Positions 41,283 to 50,537 of a stretch of 64,000 nucleotides of DNA are shown here, one piece after another. Position 1 is the first letter of the stretch. Every line of letters begins with the position of its first letter. Origin of the DNA: Candidatus Obscuribacterales bacterium (GTDB lineage: Bacteria; Cyanobacteriota; Vampirovibrionia; Obscuribacterales; Obscuribacteraceae); the NCBI GenBank assembly GCA_019637435.1, contig JAHBVO010000002.1, forward strand, positions 845,519-909,518, given 5' to 3'. The notes beneath the pieces were generated by a model. That model saw nothing but the letters and a program-made list of their open reading frames with translations, was not told the DNA's origin and ran no database searches. Made by a program: the position numbers and the translations under genes.

Positions 41283-43007
41283 ATGCCGAAAGTTTTCACC
41301 CAAATCGTTGTTTCATTAACCGTGTGTGGTTTTGTATTATCGCCCGCTCTCTCGTGGGCGGCGACAAACCAGGCGAAGACGGATCAAGCCGGACCAAAAC
41401 AGTCTGCTAAAGCAAGGGAAACGCGCGCCGCCAGTTTATCGGCCAAACGTGCTGCTCGCCAGGCTGCTAAACAGGCTGCCCGACAGTCAGGACCAGGCAC
41501 AAATGTGAAGAACGCGAGCAGCGGTCCGATCGTGCCTGCCGCTGAGGAACTGAAGGTTCTCCATCTACTCAACAGAATCACGTACGGACCGACCACTGCT
41601 GACATCGAGCGTGTCGAGGCGATGGGCGTCGACAAGTATATAGATGAACAACTGGAGCCTCAGTCCATACAACTGCCGGAGGCGATCGTCAAATACACGA
41701 ATGCTCCAGCGTTGAAGGAATCGCCTGCGAATTTGTTTCTCTCATACGGACGAGATGCCTTCGGTGAGATGGCTAAGGCCGCGCGTAAGAAAGGACCAGG
41801 CGGTGGGACCGATGTTGCCGTGAAAAAGGAAATACAACAACTTCTTCGCGACAACTATCAAGAACTCTACGGTCAGACAACCGATGCTCGCTTGATGCGC
41901 GCGTTATACAGTCCGCGGCAGCTGGAGGAAGTGATGACCGAGTTCTGGTTCAATCACTTCAACGTATCAATTGATAAAGGTCTGGACCATCTTTGGGTCG
42001 GTTCTTATGAGGAAAACGCAATCCGCCCTTACGCTCTAGGAAAGTTTCGCGACCTCCTGGGAGCCACCGCCCATCATGCTGCGATGCTGTTTTACCTCGA
42101 CAATTGGCAAAACACAGCGCCCAACAGGGCACCGCTTAGACCGGGACAGAAGAACAAAAAATTCGCAGGGCTGAACGAAAACTATGCTCGCGAACTTATG
42201 GAATTGCACACCCTGGGCGTCGATGGCGGATATAAGCAGGCTGATGTTATTGAACTTGCTCGCGTCCTCACCGGTCACGGCATTGTTTCAAAACGCAGCA
42301 TTGCGCAGCAGCCGGCTGGTATGCAGAGTAAGTTTGGATACAGTTTCGATCCTAATCGCCACGATTTTGGCGATAAGGTATTGCTCGGTCGGACCATCAA
42401 AGGACGTGGAGTAGAGGAACTAGAGGAGGCTCTTGATGAACTATCGAAACACCCTTCAACAGCCAGGTTTATAAGCTTCAAACTTGCACAGTACTTTACG
42501 GCGGACGAACCATCGCCGGTGCTGGTTAGCAAGCTCGCGAGCACGTTTTCTAGAACGGACGGCGACATAAAAGAGGTGATGCGCACTCTTTTGAAGAGCC
42601 CTGAGTTCTGGGATTCGCGTAACGTCAACGCGAAGTTCAAATCTCCTTATCGATACCTTCTTTCGAGTTTGCGCGCTTCACACGCGACGGTCAGCAATAC
42701 CAAACCGCTGTTGGGATTTTTGAAACTCCAGGGCATGCCGCTGTATCAATGCCAAACGCCGGATGGGTACAAGAACACTGAGAAAGCCTGGTTGAGTTCC
42801 GGCGGATTGCTGCAGCGGATTACTTTTGCCACCGCCCTTGGTGCCAATCGAAATCCGGCTGCGCGAATTTCGTCTGTTTCAACCGATGAAATAATGAAAG
42901 TCGCTGGAGTCAAGCCCACCGATAAAACCGGTCAGGTCGTGGCTTCTTCGCCGAGGTCCTTGCAGATTTCATTGTTGTTTGGTTCACCTGAATTCATGAA
43001 GTATTAG
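41283..43007 (+). CDS. DUF1800 protein, copy 1 (Sec-exported)
   Basis: ATG 41283 begins a Sec signal (MPKVFTQIVVSLTVCGFVLS, ending SWAATN); the TTG 18 bp earlier has no signal-like start. GGAAG is 7 bp upstream. After a Lys/Ala-rich stretch the DUF1800 core begins with LHLLNRITYGPTTADIERV and shows WFNHFNVSIDKG, a YARELMELHTLGVDGGY block and CLT/ARVLTGHGI-like patterns. DUF1800 and DUF1501 proteins occur as adjacent pairs in many bacteria, and their biochemical role is not established. The DUF1501 gene starts 12 bp downstream. Confidence 0.92.
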   Translation: MPKVFTQIVVSLTVCGFVLSPALSWAATNQAKTDQAGPKQSAKARETRAASLSAKRAARQAAKQAARQSGPGTNVKNASSGPIVPAAEELKVLHLLNRITYGPTTADIERVEAMGVDKYIDEQLEPQSIQLPEAIVKYTNAPALKESPANLFLSYGRDAFGEMAKAARKKGPGGGTDVAVKKEIQQLLRDNYQELYGQTTDARLMRALYSPRQLEEVMTEFWFNHFNVSIDKGLDHLWVGSYEENAIRPYALGKFRDLLGATAHHAAMLFYLDNWQNTAPNRAPLRPGQKNKKFAGLNENYARELMELHTLGVDGGYKQADVIELARVLTGHGIVSKRSIAQQPAGMQSKFGYSFDPNRHDFGDKVLLGRTIKGRGVEELEEALDELSKHPSTARFISFKLAQYFTADEPSPVLVSKLASTFSRTDGDIKEVMRTLLKSPEFWDSRNVNAKFKSPYRYLLSSLRASHATVSNTKPLLGFLKLQGMPLYQCQTPDGYKNTEKAWLSSGGLLQRITFATALGANRNPAARISSVSTDEIMKVAGVKPTDKTGQVVASSPRSLQISLLFGSPEFMKY

Positions 43008-43019
43008 ATTGGAGGCGTT

Positions 43020-44255
43020 ATGAACAGACGTGATTTTCTAAAAGCAGGTGCGATGTTCTCAATGTCTCTCATGGGAATCGGGCTTCCCGGCTGGGCTTAC
43101 GGCGGCACGAAATCTCTGGAAGGCAAGAAGTTGATTGTTGTTTTCTTGCGCGGCGCGATGGACGGTTTAAACGTAATCGTTCCCTACGGTGACCCTCGCT
43201 ATTATCAAAACCGACCAACCATCGCCATTCCGCCGCCAGGTCAGAAGGATGGCGTCCTCGATCTCGATTCCTATTTCGGCATGGCTCCTGCGTTAGAACC
43301 GCTGATGCCATACTGGAAAGACAAGTCGCTTGCATTTGTGCACGCTTGCGGCTCGCCTGAAGCAACGCGTTCACACTTTGATGCGCAGGACTACATGGAA
43401 TCGGGCCGACCGGGCGTCAAAGTCGTGAACTCCGGGTGGCTGAATCGCATTCTTACACAATTGCCGGAAACAAATTCCCCTCTGCGCGGGATCAATGTGG
43501 GGGCGACACTCCCACGCATTCTTCAGGGACCGGTCGATGTTGCAAGTTACACGCCGCAGACGGCCGGCAAGCGCTCGGCGCTCGATATGCCCGTGGTCGC
43601 CGAGGCGTTCGGTAAAATGTATTCTGGCCGGAATGACGCGCTGTCTCGCGCATTTGAGGAGGGTCTCAAGGCCAATGAGATGTTGACTGAAAAGCTGTCC
43701 AAAGAGGCCGTTGCCGCTGACAAGGGCGCTCCGCTCGCTAAATCGTTCAAAGGTTTCGGGCAGCAACTCGGAAAGATCTTCATTGACGACCCGAAAGTTC
43801 AAGTCGCGTTCGTGGCTCTGGGCGGTTTTGATACGCATGTGAATCAGGGCGCGGGCAAAGGACAGCTCGCGAACCAGTTGACTGGTCTGTCGAATGGTCT
43901 TGCCGACCTTGCCGCCGGTTTAGGTGATGATTTTAAAAATACGGTCATCGTGGTGATGTCGGAGTTCGGACGCACGGTGAAGGAAAACGGAAACGGCGGT
44001 ACCGACCACGGGCACGGTAATGTTATGTGGGTCCTGGGTGGCAACGTCGGCGGCGGAAAAATCTATGGACGGCTGGATGAGCTGTCCGAAGAGAAGCTCT
44101 ACGAAAGACGCGACGTTCCTGTGACGACCGATTTCCGTACTGTTATCTCATCAATCGCGCAAGCGCATTTGAACTTTGGTCCTTCGAGCCTCAACAATCT
44201 TTTCCCGGATTTCGGTCAGAATGACAAGAGTTTGAGCGGCATCATCCGTTCCTAG
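43020..44255 (+). CDS. DUF1501 protein, copy 1 (Tat-exported)
   Basis: TTGGAGGCG precedes the ATG. The N-terminus is a twin-arginine signal (NRRDFLKAGAMFSMSLMGIG). The body is a sulfatase-like alpha/beta fold with FLRGAMDGLNVIVPYGDPRYYQ, SHFDAQDYMESG, GGFDTHVNQG, MSEFGRTVKENGN and the terminal H-G-H block of GTDHGHGNVMW. DUF1501 proteins share this fold with phosphomonoesterase-type enzymes; the substrate is unknown. It pairs with the preceding DUF1800 protein, and probably depends on it. A paralogous pair is at 60992-63754. Confidence 0.92.
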   Translation: MNRRDFLKAGAMFSMSLMGIGLPGWAYGGTKSLEGKKLIVVFLRGAMDGLNVIVPYGDPRYYQNRPTIAIPPPGQKDGVLDLDSYFGMAPALEPLMPYWKDKSLAFVHACGSPEATRSHFDAQDYMESGRPGVKVVNSGWLNRILTQLPETNSPLRGINVGATLPRILQGPVDVASYTPQTAGKRSALDMPVVAEAFGKMYSGRNDALSRAFEEGLKANEMLTEKLSKEAVAADKGAPLAKSFKGFGQQLGKIFIDDPKVQVAFVALGGFDTHVNQGAGKGQLANQLTGLSNGLADLAAGLGDDFKNTVIVVMSEFGRTVKENGNGGTDHGHGNVMWVLGGNVGGGKIYGRLDELSEEKLYERRDVPVTTDFRTVISSIAQAHLNFGPSSLNNLFPDFGQNDKSLSGIIRS

Positions 44256-44372
44256 CATCGAGCGTTCTGTCGTTGCGGATTCCGTTTACCCCGGGGGTTG
44301 ATCGCGCCGTCGCTCCGATTCCTGTACAATTACACACGCTCGACTTTAGAAGCACTTGAAAAGGATCTTGCG

Positions 44373-45512
44373 ATGCTATCCGTGTTTTGTTCGCCCTCCA
44401 GATATGTGCAGGGACGCGATGCCACCAAAAATTTAGGTGCCGAAATTGATTCGCTCGGCTTAGGCAAACGTGGCTGTCTGATTTCCGGACAGTCGGCAAT
44501 CAAACTGCTCGAAGACACCTGGAATGAATCGCTTACGGAGAAAAACATCTCATACGCTCTTGCTGAGTTCAGCGGCGAATGCTCGCGCGGTGAAATCGAC
44601 CGCATCAAGGATATCGCCGCCGACTACAAAGCCGAGTTTATCATCGGCGCCGGTGGCGGCAAGGTGTTGGACACGGCACGCGCTGTCGCAAGCGAGTTGG
44701 GCGTGCCGATCGTCAACTGCCCGACTGTTGCATCCAGTGACGCTCCTTGCAGCGCGCTCTCCGTTCTCTACAACGCCTCAGGCGAATTCGACTCTTACCT
44801 GTTTTATAAACGCAACCCGGATCTGGTTCTCGTCGACACCAGCGTGATCGCTCAGGCACCGGCTCGATTGCTGGTTGCCGGCATGGGTGACGCTCTTGCT
44901 ACTATGTTCGAAGCAAAAACCGTTATCGCTGCCGGTAAGAAGAATCAACTAGGTGGCGCCACTACAGGTAGTGCAAAAGTTCTTGCGGATTATTGCTATC
45001 AGGTTCTTCTCGCCGACAGCATCGAGGCGATTGAGTCTGTCAACAATGGTGCTGTGACACCAGCTCTGGAACGAATCGTGGAGGCTAACACGTTGCTCTC
45101 CGGTCTCGGTTTCGAATCCGGCGGTTTAGCGGTGGCGCATTCGGTGCATAACGGTCTCACCGTTCTGCCGGCTACTCACGATTATTACCACGGTGAGAAA
45201 GTAGCCTTCGGACTGATCGTTCAGCTCGTGCTCGAGGGCAAAGGTCTGGAGCTGATATCGCAGATTCTCGAATACTGCTCCGATGTCGGTTTACCAATCA
45301 CGCTCTCCGATATCGGTGTCAATGATCTCGACCGGGAGGCTCTCCGACGAGTCGCCGATAGAACAGTCGCTGACGATGAAACCGCTCACAATGAGCCCTT
45401 TGAAGTGACTGCCCCGATGGTTTTCGACGCTATTCTAACGGCCGATTCCCTTGGTCGGCGTTATCGTGAGAGCGAAGTTGTCGAGGCAATATCAACAAAA
45501 GAGCTGGTTTAA
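44373..45512 (+). CDS. gldA: Glycerol dehydrogenase
   Basis: ATG 44373 has AAAAGGA at 8 bp; the frame open from 44298 lacks this. The 379-residue NAD-dependent, metal-dependent dehydrogenase has the Gly-rich nucleotide loop GAGGGKVLDTARAVA (about residues 92-106), CPTVASSDAPCSALSVLY, and metal ligands D173 (GMGDALATM), H256 (AHSVHNGL) and H273 (YHGEKVAFG), the positions known in Bacillus stearothermophilus GldA. It would oxidise glycerol to dihydroxyacetone. A tRNA/rRNA methyltransferase gene follows 12 bp downstream. Confidence 0.93.
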   Translation: MLSVFCSPSRYVQGRDATKNLGAEIDSLGLGKRGCLISGQSAIKLLEDTWNESLTEKNISYALAEFSGECSRGEIDRIKDIAADYKAEFIIGAGGGKVLDTARAVASELGVPIVNCPTVASSDAPCSALSVLYNASGEFDSYLFYKRNPDLVLVDTSVIAQAPARLLVAGMGDALATMFEAKTVIAAGKKNQLGGATTGSAKVLADYCYQVLLADSIEAIESVNNGAVTPALERIVEANTLLSGLGFESGGLAVAHSVHNGLTVLPATHDYYHGEKVAFGLIVQLVLEGKGLELISQILEYCSDVGLPITLSDIGVNDLDREALRRVADRTVADDETAHNEPFEVTAPMVFDAILTADSLGRRYRESEVVEAISTKELV

Positions 45513-45524
45513 CAGACCACCGCA

Positions 45525-46217
45525 ATGCAGACAAGATGCCCGAATCCAGAGTGTGCAATTGAGTTCGATCTTTCCGGCGATGACCTGGACAAGCGGGGGC
45601 ACGCGCCCGGGCGATGCCCTGATTGCGGTATCCATGCGACCTTTCGCTCTCCTGACGCTATTGCGATTATCGAGCGGGAATTTGAGAAGCGAAAAGCGAA
45701 GGGGCAACTGAAAGGCGGTCCCGAGCGCGCTGAAGACTGGGTTCCGGAACTTTCTGTTTTGGTAGAGGATGTTCGCAGTTTGTGGAACGTTGGTTCCATT
45801 TTTCGCTCATCCGACGGCGCGGGATTTCAACACGTTTTTCTGAGTGGTATCACAGGCTCACCACCGCGCAAAGAAATCGAGAAGGTCAGTTTAGGCGCAG
45901 AACAGGTTGTATCCTGGGATTACGTGGTCAATCCATTGCAGGCAATTGTGCAACTCAAGAAGCGTGGTGTGCAGATAGTCGGTCTGGAGAAATCAGACGA
46001 GAGCGTCTTGCTGTCCGAAGCGATTTATAGAAACGAGCTGAAGCGGCCGATTTGTTTAATTTCTGGTAACGAGGTTAGCGGTTTGTCTCCCCAGGTTCTG
46101 CACCACTGTGAGATCGTTTGTCATCTGCCTATGCGCGGAATGAAGGAGTCTTTGAACGTTGCCGTTGCCTACGGAATTGCTGCCTATATGATCGCGCAAG
46201 GAGTTCACAAGGCATAG
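45525..46217 (+). CDS. SpoU (TrmH)-family RNA methyltransferase with zinc-ribbon-like N-terminus
   Basis: Residues about 1-38 hold four cysteines in two CxxxxC/CxxC pairs (CPNPEC...CPDCG), a likely zinc ribbon not usual for this family. The rest is a SpoU fold: motif 1 NVGSIFRSSDGAGFQHV (N, R positions), motif 2 LISGNEVSGLS, motif 3 LPMRGMKESLNVAVAYGIA that forms the trefoil knot with SAM. Such enzymes make 2'-O-methyl groups on tRNA or rRNA; the target nucleotide is unknown. No Shine-Dalgarno is visible; 12 bp from gldA, so likely co-translated with it. Confidence 0.9.
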   Translation: MQTRCPNPECAIEFDLSGDDLDKRGHAPGRCPDCGIHATFRSPDAIAIIEREFEKRKAKGQLKGGPERAEDWVPELSVLVEDVRSLWNVGSIFRSSDGAGFQHVFLSGITGSPPRKEIEKVSLGAEQVVSWDYVVNPLQAIVQLKKRGVQIVGLEKSDESVLLSEAIYRNELKRPICLISGNEVSGLSPQVLHHCEIVCHLPMRGMKESLNVAVAYGIAAYMIAQGVHKA

Positions 46218-46259
46218 GTTCATGAACCCTCGTTCTCTGTCCGGAAACGATAGGTGCTA

Positions 46260-46796
46260 CTAAAACAGGTCCTGGTTGAACATAAACGTTAGCGTGATAA
46301 CAATTGAGAGCACACCGTAAATGGTGGTTATTAATCCATCAGCGCGCGCCTTGGAGTGTTCCCAGCGTTTGGCAAACAATGCCGTGTGACCGAATGTTCC
46401 AAGTGCGGTGATTAAGTAACAAATGGCTCTATCGATGTTTAAGTCTTCGCGCACGCACCAGATTGCCAGCCCGCCGGAAAAGAGGGTGTTGGCGAGGGTC
46501 GATAAACTCATCGACACAAATTTGTTGTCTAATTGTGTCCATTTCGCGTGAGCGACGTCGACCGCGCGAGTACGAACGACCAGAGAAATTGAATTTAAAA
46601 CAGTGATGACACCGAAGAACAGCGCCATGCCGGTCGCGTCGTCCCAGAGCAAATGGTGCTCGTAATAACTGCGCCAGGGGATCAGGAGCAGAAAAGCTAC
46701 CGCCATCGTTAGTGAAATGATGGTGTTGGCAGCGGCAAGCCAAACGGGCTCGTCCTCTGCCTGCGGGTCAAATTGCTCTCTTTCATCGTCTATCAT
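46260..46796 (-). CDS. Polytopic membrane protein of unknown function
   Basis: ATG 46796 is chosen because the 56 upstream residues overlap the divergent gene and lack any pattern; GGAAG lies about 5 bp before it. About five membrane segments are visible (IISLTMAVAFLLLIPW, MALFFGVITVLNSISLVV, SMSLSTLANTLFSGGLAIW, ICYLITALGTFGHTALF, GVLSIVITLTFMF). The N-terminal 20 residues are acidic. No family assigned. Divergent from the TPR gene at 46837 by 40 bp. Confidence 0.75.
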   Translation of the reverse strand: MIDDEREQFDPQAEDEPVWLAAANTIISLTMAVAFLLLIPWRSYYEHHLLWDDATGMALFFGVITVLNSISLVVRTRAVDVAHAKWTQLDNKFVSMSLSTLANTLFSGGLAIWCVREDLNIDRAICYLITALGTFGHTALFAKRWEHSKARADGLITTIYGVLSIVITLTFMFNQDLF

Positions 46797-46836
46797 AATG
46801 CTTCCATGATACCCCGAAATCTTGTACTCTTGTGCT

Positions 46837-47613
46837 ATGAAGTCGAAACAGCAATTTGTTATAAAACGAGCATTACTAGCCACTTCCGCTTTTGTGACCT
46901 TACTCACGTTTACATTGAGTCCGGCGGCCGACGCTGAAGGTTTTCCCGGTAAGGGCAATCGCATGAAATATGCCGATGCGCTTCCGCACTACAACTTGGG
47001 CAATAAATACCTGGCTAAGGAGTGGTACGAAAAGGCGGCAGAGAAGTATATCGACGCGATAAATATTTATCCGTACGATGCCGATGTTTATTTAAACCTT
47101 GCCGTCGCCTATAGAAAAATGGGACATCTGCCTGAAGCTGAAGAAGCTTCCAGGAAGGCTGTTGAGATGAATGATTCCGACTGGACCGGCTGGGCGAATC
47201 TCGGCAATATGCTCATGGCCCAGGAAAAATTTCCAGAGGCGTACAAATGTTTTGTCCGTGCGATGAAGTGCGACGGCATTCCGCAAGAAGAGAAAACCCA
47301 TATGGAAAGCAATATTGATGGAATGAAGAAAATTTTGAAAGCTCGTGGCTATACAATCGAAGGGAAAGAGATTGCACCACCGGCGGTGACTGGTGTGAAA
47401 CCGGCAGGCGGTAAGAGCGGAGCTCCAACGAAAACTGCTGGCGCATCGTCTAAGACGGCTCATAGAGCTGCTGCCGGTGCACCATCTAGCTCATCAGCCA
47501 GTTCTTCTTCCCCTCGTTCTCATAAAACATCTGCGGGAGCTCTGCAAAGTGCCGGAGCGAAAGACTCTGATTTAAACAAGGGCGCCTACGACCAGTGGTT
47601 GGGAGCTCAATAG
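46837..47613 (+). CDS. Secreted TPR protein
   Basis: ATG 46837 begins a signal peptide (MKSKQQFVIKRALLATSAFV, ending ADAEGF); a TTG 15 bp earlier opens the frame but is not a better start. No clear Shine-Dalgarno. Residues about 50-170 form three TPR units (HYNLGNKYLAKEWYEKAAEKY, YLNLAVAYRKMGHLPEAEEAS, WANLGNMLMAQEKFPEAYKC). The last 90 residues are a Ser/Ala/Gly-rich linker with a short end DQWLGAQ. It should act in the periplasm; the TPRs probably hold a partner. Confidence 0.85.
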   Translation: MKSKQQFVIKRALLATSAFVTLLTFTLSPAADAEGFPGKGNRMKYADALPHYNLGNKYLAKEWYEKAAEKYIDAINIYPYDADVYLNLAVAYRKMGHLPEAEEASRKAVEMNDSDWTGWANLGNMLMAQEKFPEAYKCFVRAMKCDGIPQEEKTHMESNIDGMKKILKARGYTIEGKEIAPPAVTGVKPAGGKSGAPTKTAGASSKTAHRAAAGAPSSSSASSSSPRSHKTSAGALQSAGAKDSDLNKGAYDQWLGAQ

Positions 47614-47647
47614 TTATAGCGCTCTATCGACTGTTTCCTTCCGCTGA

Positions 47648-48526
47648 CTACAGACTCGTAAGGTGCTTGCTGACACTATCGCGGAATGACTGATGGAGCT
47701 TCTTTACCATTGGTCCCGGTTTTCCATCGCCGATTTGTTTGTCGTTCACCTTTGTAATCGAAATCAATTCTTCCGGTGTTCCTGCTAGAAAGAACTCGTC
47801 CAGCTCGTAAATCTCGTTTTCCTTCAAGCGTCGCTCATCAAGCTCTACGTTTGTTTCCTTTGCGAGTTCAAGCACCTGCCGCTTGGTGATTCCGGGCAAG
47901 ACTTTTGATGATGATGGTGATACCACAAGCTTGTTGTTCAGGATTCCAAACAGCGACGTGTGACTGCCCTCAGTCATGATACCGTCGGCGTCGATGAACA
48001 CTACTTCCATCGCGCCGTGCCGTTTTGCATAATCCGCCGCCATGCAGTTAGCTAGCAAACTTGTTGCCTTGATATCGTTTCTGCCCCAGCGAATGTCCGG
48101 ATGCGTGACTGCCGAGACGCCTGTCTCATGCTCCTTTGCGTATGGGTTGTTGAACGGTGAAGCATACATCAGAATATTTGGCATGTAAGAATCCGGATAA
48201 TGGTGAGTCCTCGGTGCTTCACCTCTGGTGATTTGAAGATAGACGAGCGCGTCATCCAGACCACTTTCTCGAATCGTCGCCTTGAGCATCGATCTGATTT
48301 TTCCGGAATCTACACCTTTGATGTCTATTGAATTCAAGCTGTCGGACAGCCTGCTCAGGTGGTCCTCTACTCGAAAAAGTTTGCCACCATACAGGCGAAT
48401 GACTTCGTAGACTGCGTCACCAAAAAGGAATCCCCGGTCCAGGACCGACACTTTGACCTCTGTCAGAGGCATCAGTTGCCCGTTCCAATTCGCGATCAAG
48501 TTGGACAAATTTTGCGTGTGTGCCAT
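47648..48526 (-). CDS. dat: D-amino-acid aminotransferase (class IV PLP enzyme)
   Basis: AAGGAA lies 10 bp before the ATG. The 292-residue protein has VSVLDRGFLFGDAVYEVI (core of class IV transaminases), RVEDHLSRL, the PLP lysine in NDIKATSLL, a second block TEGSHTSLFGI and the phosphate-binding loop LPGITKRQVL. The pattern fits D-alanine-type rather than branched-chain enzymes (e.g. the RWGRNDIKATSLLANCMA region), but the two are close. It could supply D-amino acids for peptidoglycan. It is the last gene of a tight four-gene operon (start 2 bp after the cytochrome gene). Confidence 0.85.
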   Translation of the reverse strand: MAHTQNLSNLIANWNGQLMPLTEVKVSVLDRGFLFGDAVYEVIRLYGGKLFRVEDHLSRLSDSLNSIDIKGVDSGKIRSMLKATIRESGLDDALVYLQITRGEAPRTHHYPDSYMPNILMYASPFNNPYAKEHETGVSAVTHPDIRWGRNDIKATSLLANCMAADYAKRHGAMEVVFIDADGIMTEGSHTSLFGILNNKLVVSPSSSKVLPGITKRQVLELAKETNVELDERRLKENEIYELDEFFLAGTPEELISITKVNDKQIGDGKPGPMVKKLHQSFRDSVSKHLTSL

Positions 48527-48527
48527 C

Positions 48528-49334
48528 TCAATGTGGTTCCTTATTGTCTTTGACAGTGTTACCCGGTTCAGTCTTCGTCTTTTCCTTTTCGGATAATTCT
48601 TTCAGATATTTGATGAGCGAATCAACTTGCTCTTGCACCAACGGTCCTCCGGCCTTGTCTAAAAAGCCTGGCATCGAGCGGTGGGTCTTGCTTCCATAAG
48701 ATATTACGTCGCGGATATGTTTCTCGTACTGCGGATCGTTGTAGTTTCCAAATATCAAAGCTCCACCAACAGCACCTTTGGCATCCTCGCCGTGACACAT
48801 GGCGCAGTCTGCCTCGAATAAGTCTTTGCCGCCCAGCCCGACGCCACGCAAGACGTGGCAACTGTTGCATTTCTCATCGGTGAAAATCTTCACTCGCCCA
48901 TCATCTGTCAAACCTTCATGCCGGTTCGCAATGTTCATTTTAATCGGGAGTGAAACTACCGGCGCCTCAGGATCGTTTGATGAAACCTCGACTGTTTTTG
49001 TGACGTTACCTTGTTTCATGGTCGTATCGACTATGATATCGAGTTTGGTGCTTTCGCCCGGCTTCAACTCCTGCTGTTTAAGATCCGGCACGGTACAGCC
49101 GCAGCTGGAAGTGGCCTCGTGTATCTTGAGCGGCTCCGTGCCAGTGTTTGTGAGCGTGAAAAAGGTTGGAACTTCACTTCCCTCTTCCACCTTTCCGATG
49201 TCCACAACATCAGGAGTAAATGAAAGATGCGGTGCTTTCTTCGCTGCGATTGTGCACGATGTCGCTGCCAGGCATAACAAAAACGCTACAGATGTCGTAA
49301 ACAGTCTTCTGTGAAACAGCGCTCGGCAAGCCAT
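48528..49334 (-). CDS. DUF1573-dihaem cytochrome c lipoprotein
   Basis: ATG 49334 is preferred to TTG 49340. The signal ends with LAATSC, a lipobox. Residues about 35-135 are an Ig-like DUF1573 domain (FTLTNTGTEPLKIHEATSSCGC, VSSNDPEAPVVSLPI), and residues about 150-250 are a cytochrome c with two haem sites, CNSCH and CAMCH, then a likely axial Met in SMPGF. DUF1573 domains carry a single conserved Cys pair that may transfer electrons or bind metal. The tail is Lys/Glu-rich. The HMA-domain gene lies just upstream (7-bp gap). Confidence 0.88.
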   Translation of the reverse strand: MACRALFHRRLFTTSVAFLLCLAATSCTIAAKKAPHLSFTPDVVDIGKVEEGSEVPTFFTLTNTGTEPLKIHEATSSCGCTVPDLKQQELKPGESTKLDIIVDTTMKQGNVTKTVEVSSNDPEAPVVSLPIKMNIANRHEGLTDDGRVKIFTDEKCNSCHVLRGVGLGGKDLFEADCAMCHGEDAKGAVGGALIFGNYNDPQYEKHIRDVISYGSKTHRSMPGFLDKAGGPLVQEQVDSLIKYLKELSEKEKTKTEPGNTVKDNKEPH

Positions 49335-49341
49335 GTTCAAC

Positions 49342-49776
49342 TCACTGTTTCACGGGTGTATCCGAGCGAGGAACAACGAGCAGCGGTTTCTCTTTCAGAT
49401 CTGTTTTGACAAGTTTGTCGATATCCGCTTTCTCTTTTTTCACCTTTGCGATCACTTTATCGGTGTCGGTGGCCGATGTGTCGATAATGACTACAGCCCA
49501 GTGCGGATTGTAGATGGACACATCAGCGTTCACCACACCCTTTGTGGCTTTCAATGCTTTGGCTACGCGTCGAAGACAAGTAACGCATGAGGCTTTGACT
49601 TGAAAGTCCAGTCGCGCATAAGGAAAACCGTTTGCGCTTCCGCGCTCCGTTTCTCCATTGCCGCTTGCTGCATAAGCGCTCTCCATCGAGGGGAAGGAAA
49701 CGGTGGTGGGCGAAACGATGGTCGCCACGAGCAAACTCAAAGCAAAGCCGGAGAACCGAAAAATTTTGGAGAGCAT
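49342..49776 (-). CDS. Exported HMA-domain protein
   Basis: ATG 49776 starts 1 bp after the stop of the preceding gene (GTG 49785 is an alternative overlapping it). A signal peptide (residues about 1-35, ending SAYAAS) precedes a heavy-metal-associated fold: FQVKASCVTCLRRVAKALKATKGV (CxxC metal site), then VVNADVSIYNPHWAVVIID and a helix. HMA domains bind copper, mercury or zinc. An exported version beside a cytochrome suggests metal handling in the envelope. C-terminal 30 residues are Lys/Pro-rich. Confidence 0.85.
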   Translation of the reverse strand: MLSKIFRFSGFALSLLVATIVSPTTVSFPSMESAYAASGNGETERGSANGFPYARLDFQVKASCVTCLRRVAKALKATKGVVNADVSIYNPHWAVVIIDTSATDTDKVIAKVKKEKADIDKLVKTDLKEKPLLVVPRSDTPVKQ

Positions 49777-49777
49777 C

Positions 49778-50380
49778 CTAACCACCGGGGAAGAGCAACT
49801 GCAGCCGTTCTCTCATCATAATAACAACACAAGCGGCCACAATGTTGAAACCAATCACCAGTGCAAGTAATCCTGTGCCGACCATTAGATGCCAGCACAC
49901 CAGTGCGTGCCGCGGATCCATCGCCCGGATAATTCCGAATCTGCTGATTACGAAAACGAGAATAGCTCCGAACAGAAGTACATCAGCGAGCAAATACGCG
50001 ATCGCGGCGATTGCATTCATCTCGAAGAACGGCAGCGCAGCGAAACCGACTGCGAGCAGAAACGCGCCTATCAAAAGCTTGGAGGTCAGCTTGTCTGACG
50101 AGCGGAAATGCAAACTCTTGTCATTGCTGATCTTGCCAATGTAATCGAGGGTTTGATTGACATTCGTCGCCCAATTTTTCCTGTCTTCTCGTCTGCCTGT
50201 GTTCGAAGTCGTTGTAGACGCGCTTGCGGTGGCGATTTCTGCAGCTGTCGGTTCACTAGTTGCCTCTAGTTTCAACGTCGCATCAGCATCCGCGATTTTT
50301 GTCTCAGGCGAATTATCTTTGTTTTCATTCTCGGCGTTCAACTTTTTCGTGCCTTCTCTAGAGATGAAATACCGTCTCAC
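49778..50380 (-). CDS. Membrane protein with charged N-terminal region, first gene of the operon
   Basis: Starts with GTG; a Ser/Thr/Glu-rich cytoplasmic segment (about residues 12-75) precedes four membrane helices (LLIGAFLLAVGFAALPFF, AIAAIAYLLADVLLFGAIL, HLMVGTGLLALVIGFNIV and a last short one). A Cys (VAACVV) and a His-Met pair (CWHLMVG) are present. No family recognised. Its stop lies 1 bp before the ATG of the HMA gene, so translation is likely coupled; a role in the same metal/redox process is inferred. Confidence 0.75.
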   Translation of the reverse strand: MRRYFISREGTKKLNAENENKDNSPETKIADADATLKLEATSEPTAAEIATASASTTTSNTGRREDRKNWATNVNQTLDYIGKISNDKSLHFRSSDKLTSKLLIGAFLLAVGFAALPFFEMNAIAAIAYLLADVLLFGAILVFVISRFGIIRAMDPRHALVCWHLMVGTGLLALVIGFNIVAACVVIMMRERLQLLFPGG

Positions 50381-50537
50381 GTTCCGAGTATATCTTAACG
50401 ACCATCAGGTGTCGAATAAACACCACTCCGGAGGTTTTGTATCACGCCGAATAAAACTTGATATCGATTTTTTTCTTTCTCGCTCATAGCGCGTATATTT
50501 GTTTATACACTGATAAGAGATTCACGTAAGCAGGGAA

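Noticed and set aside
44302..44330. TACAAT before gldA as a promoter -10
   Set aside because: No -35 box at a fitting distance and no clear extended -10.
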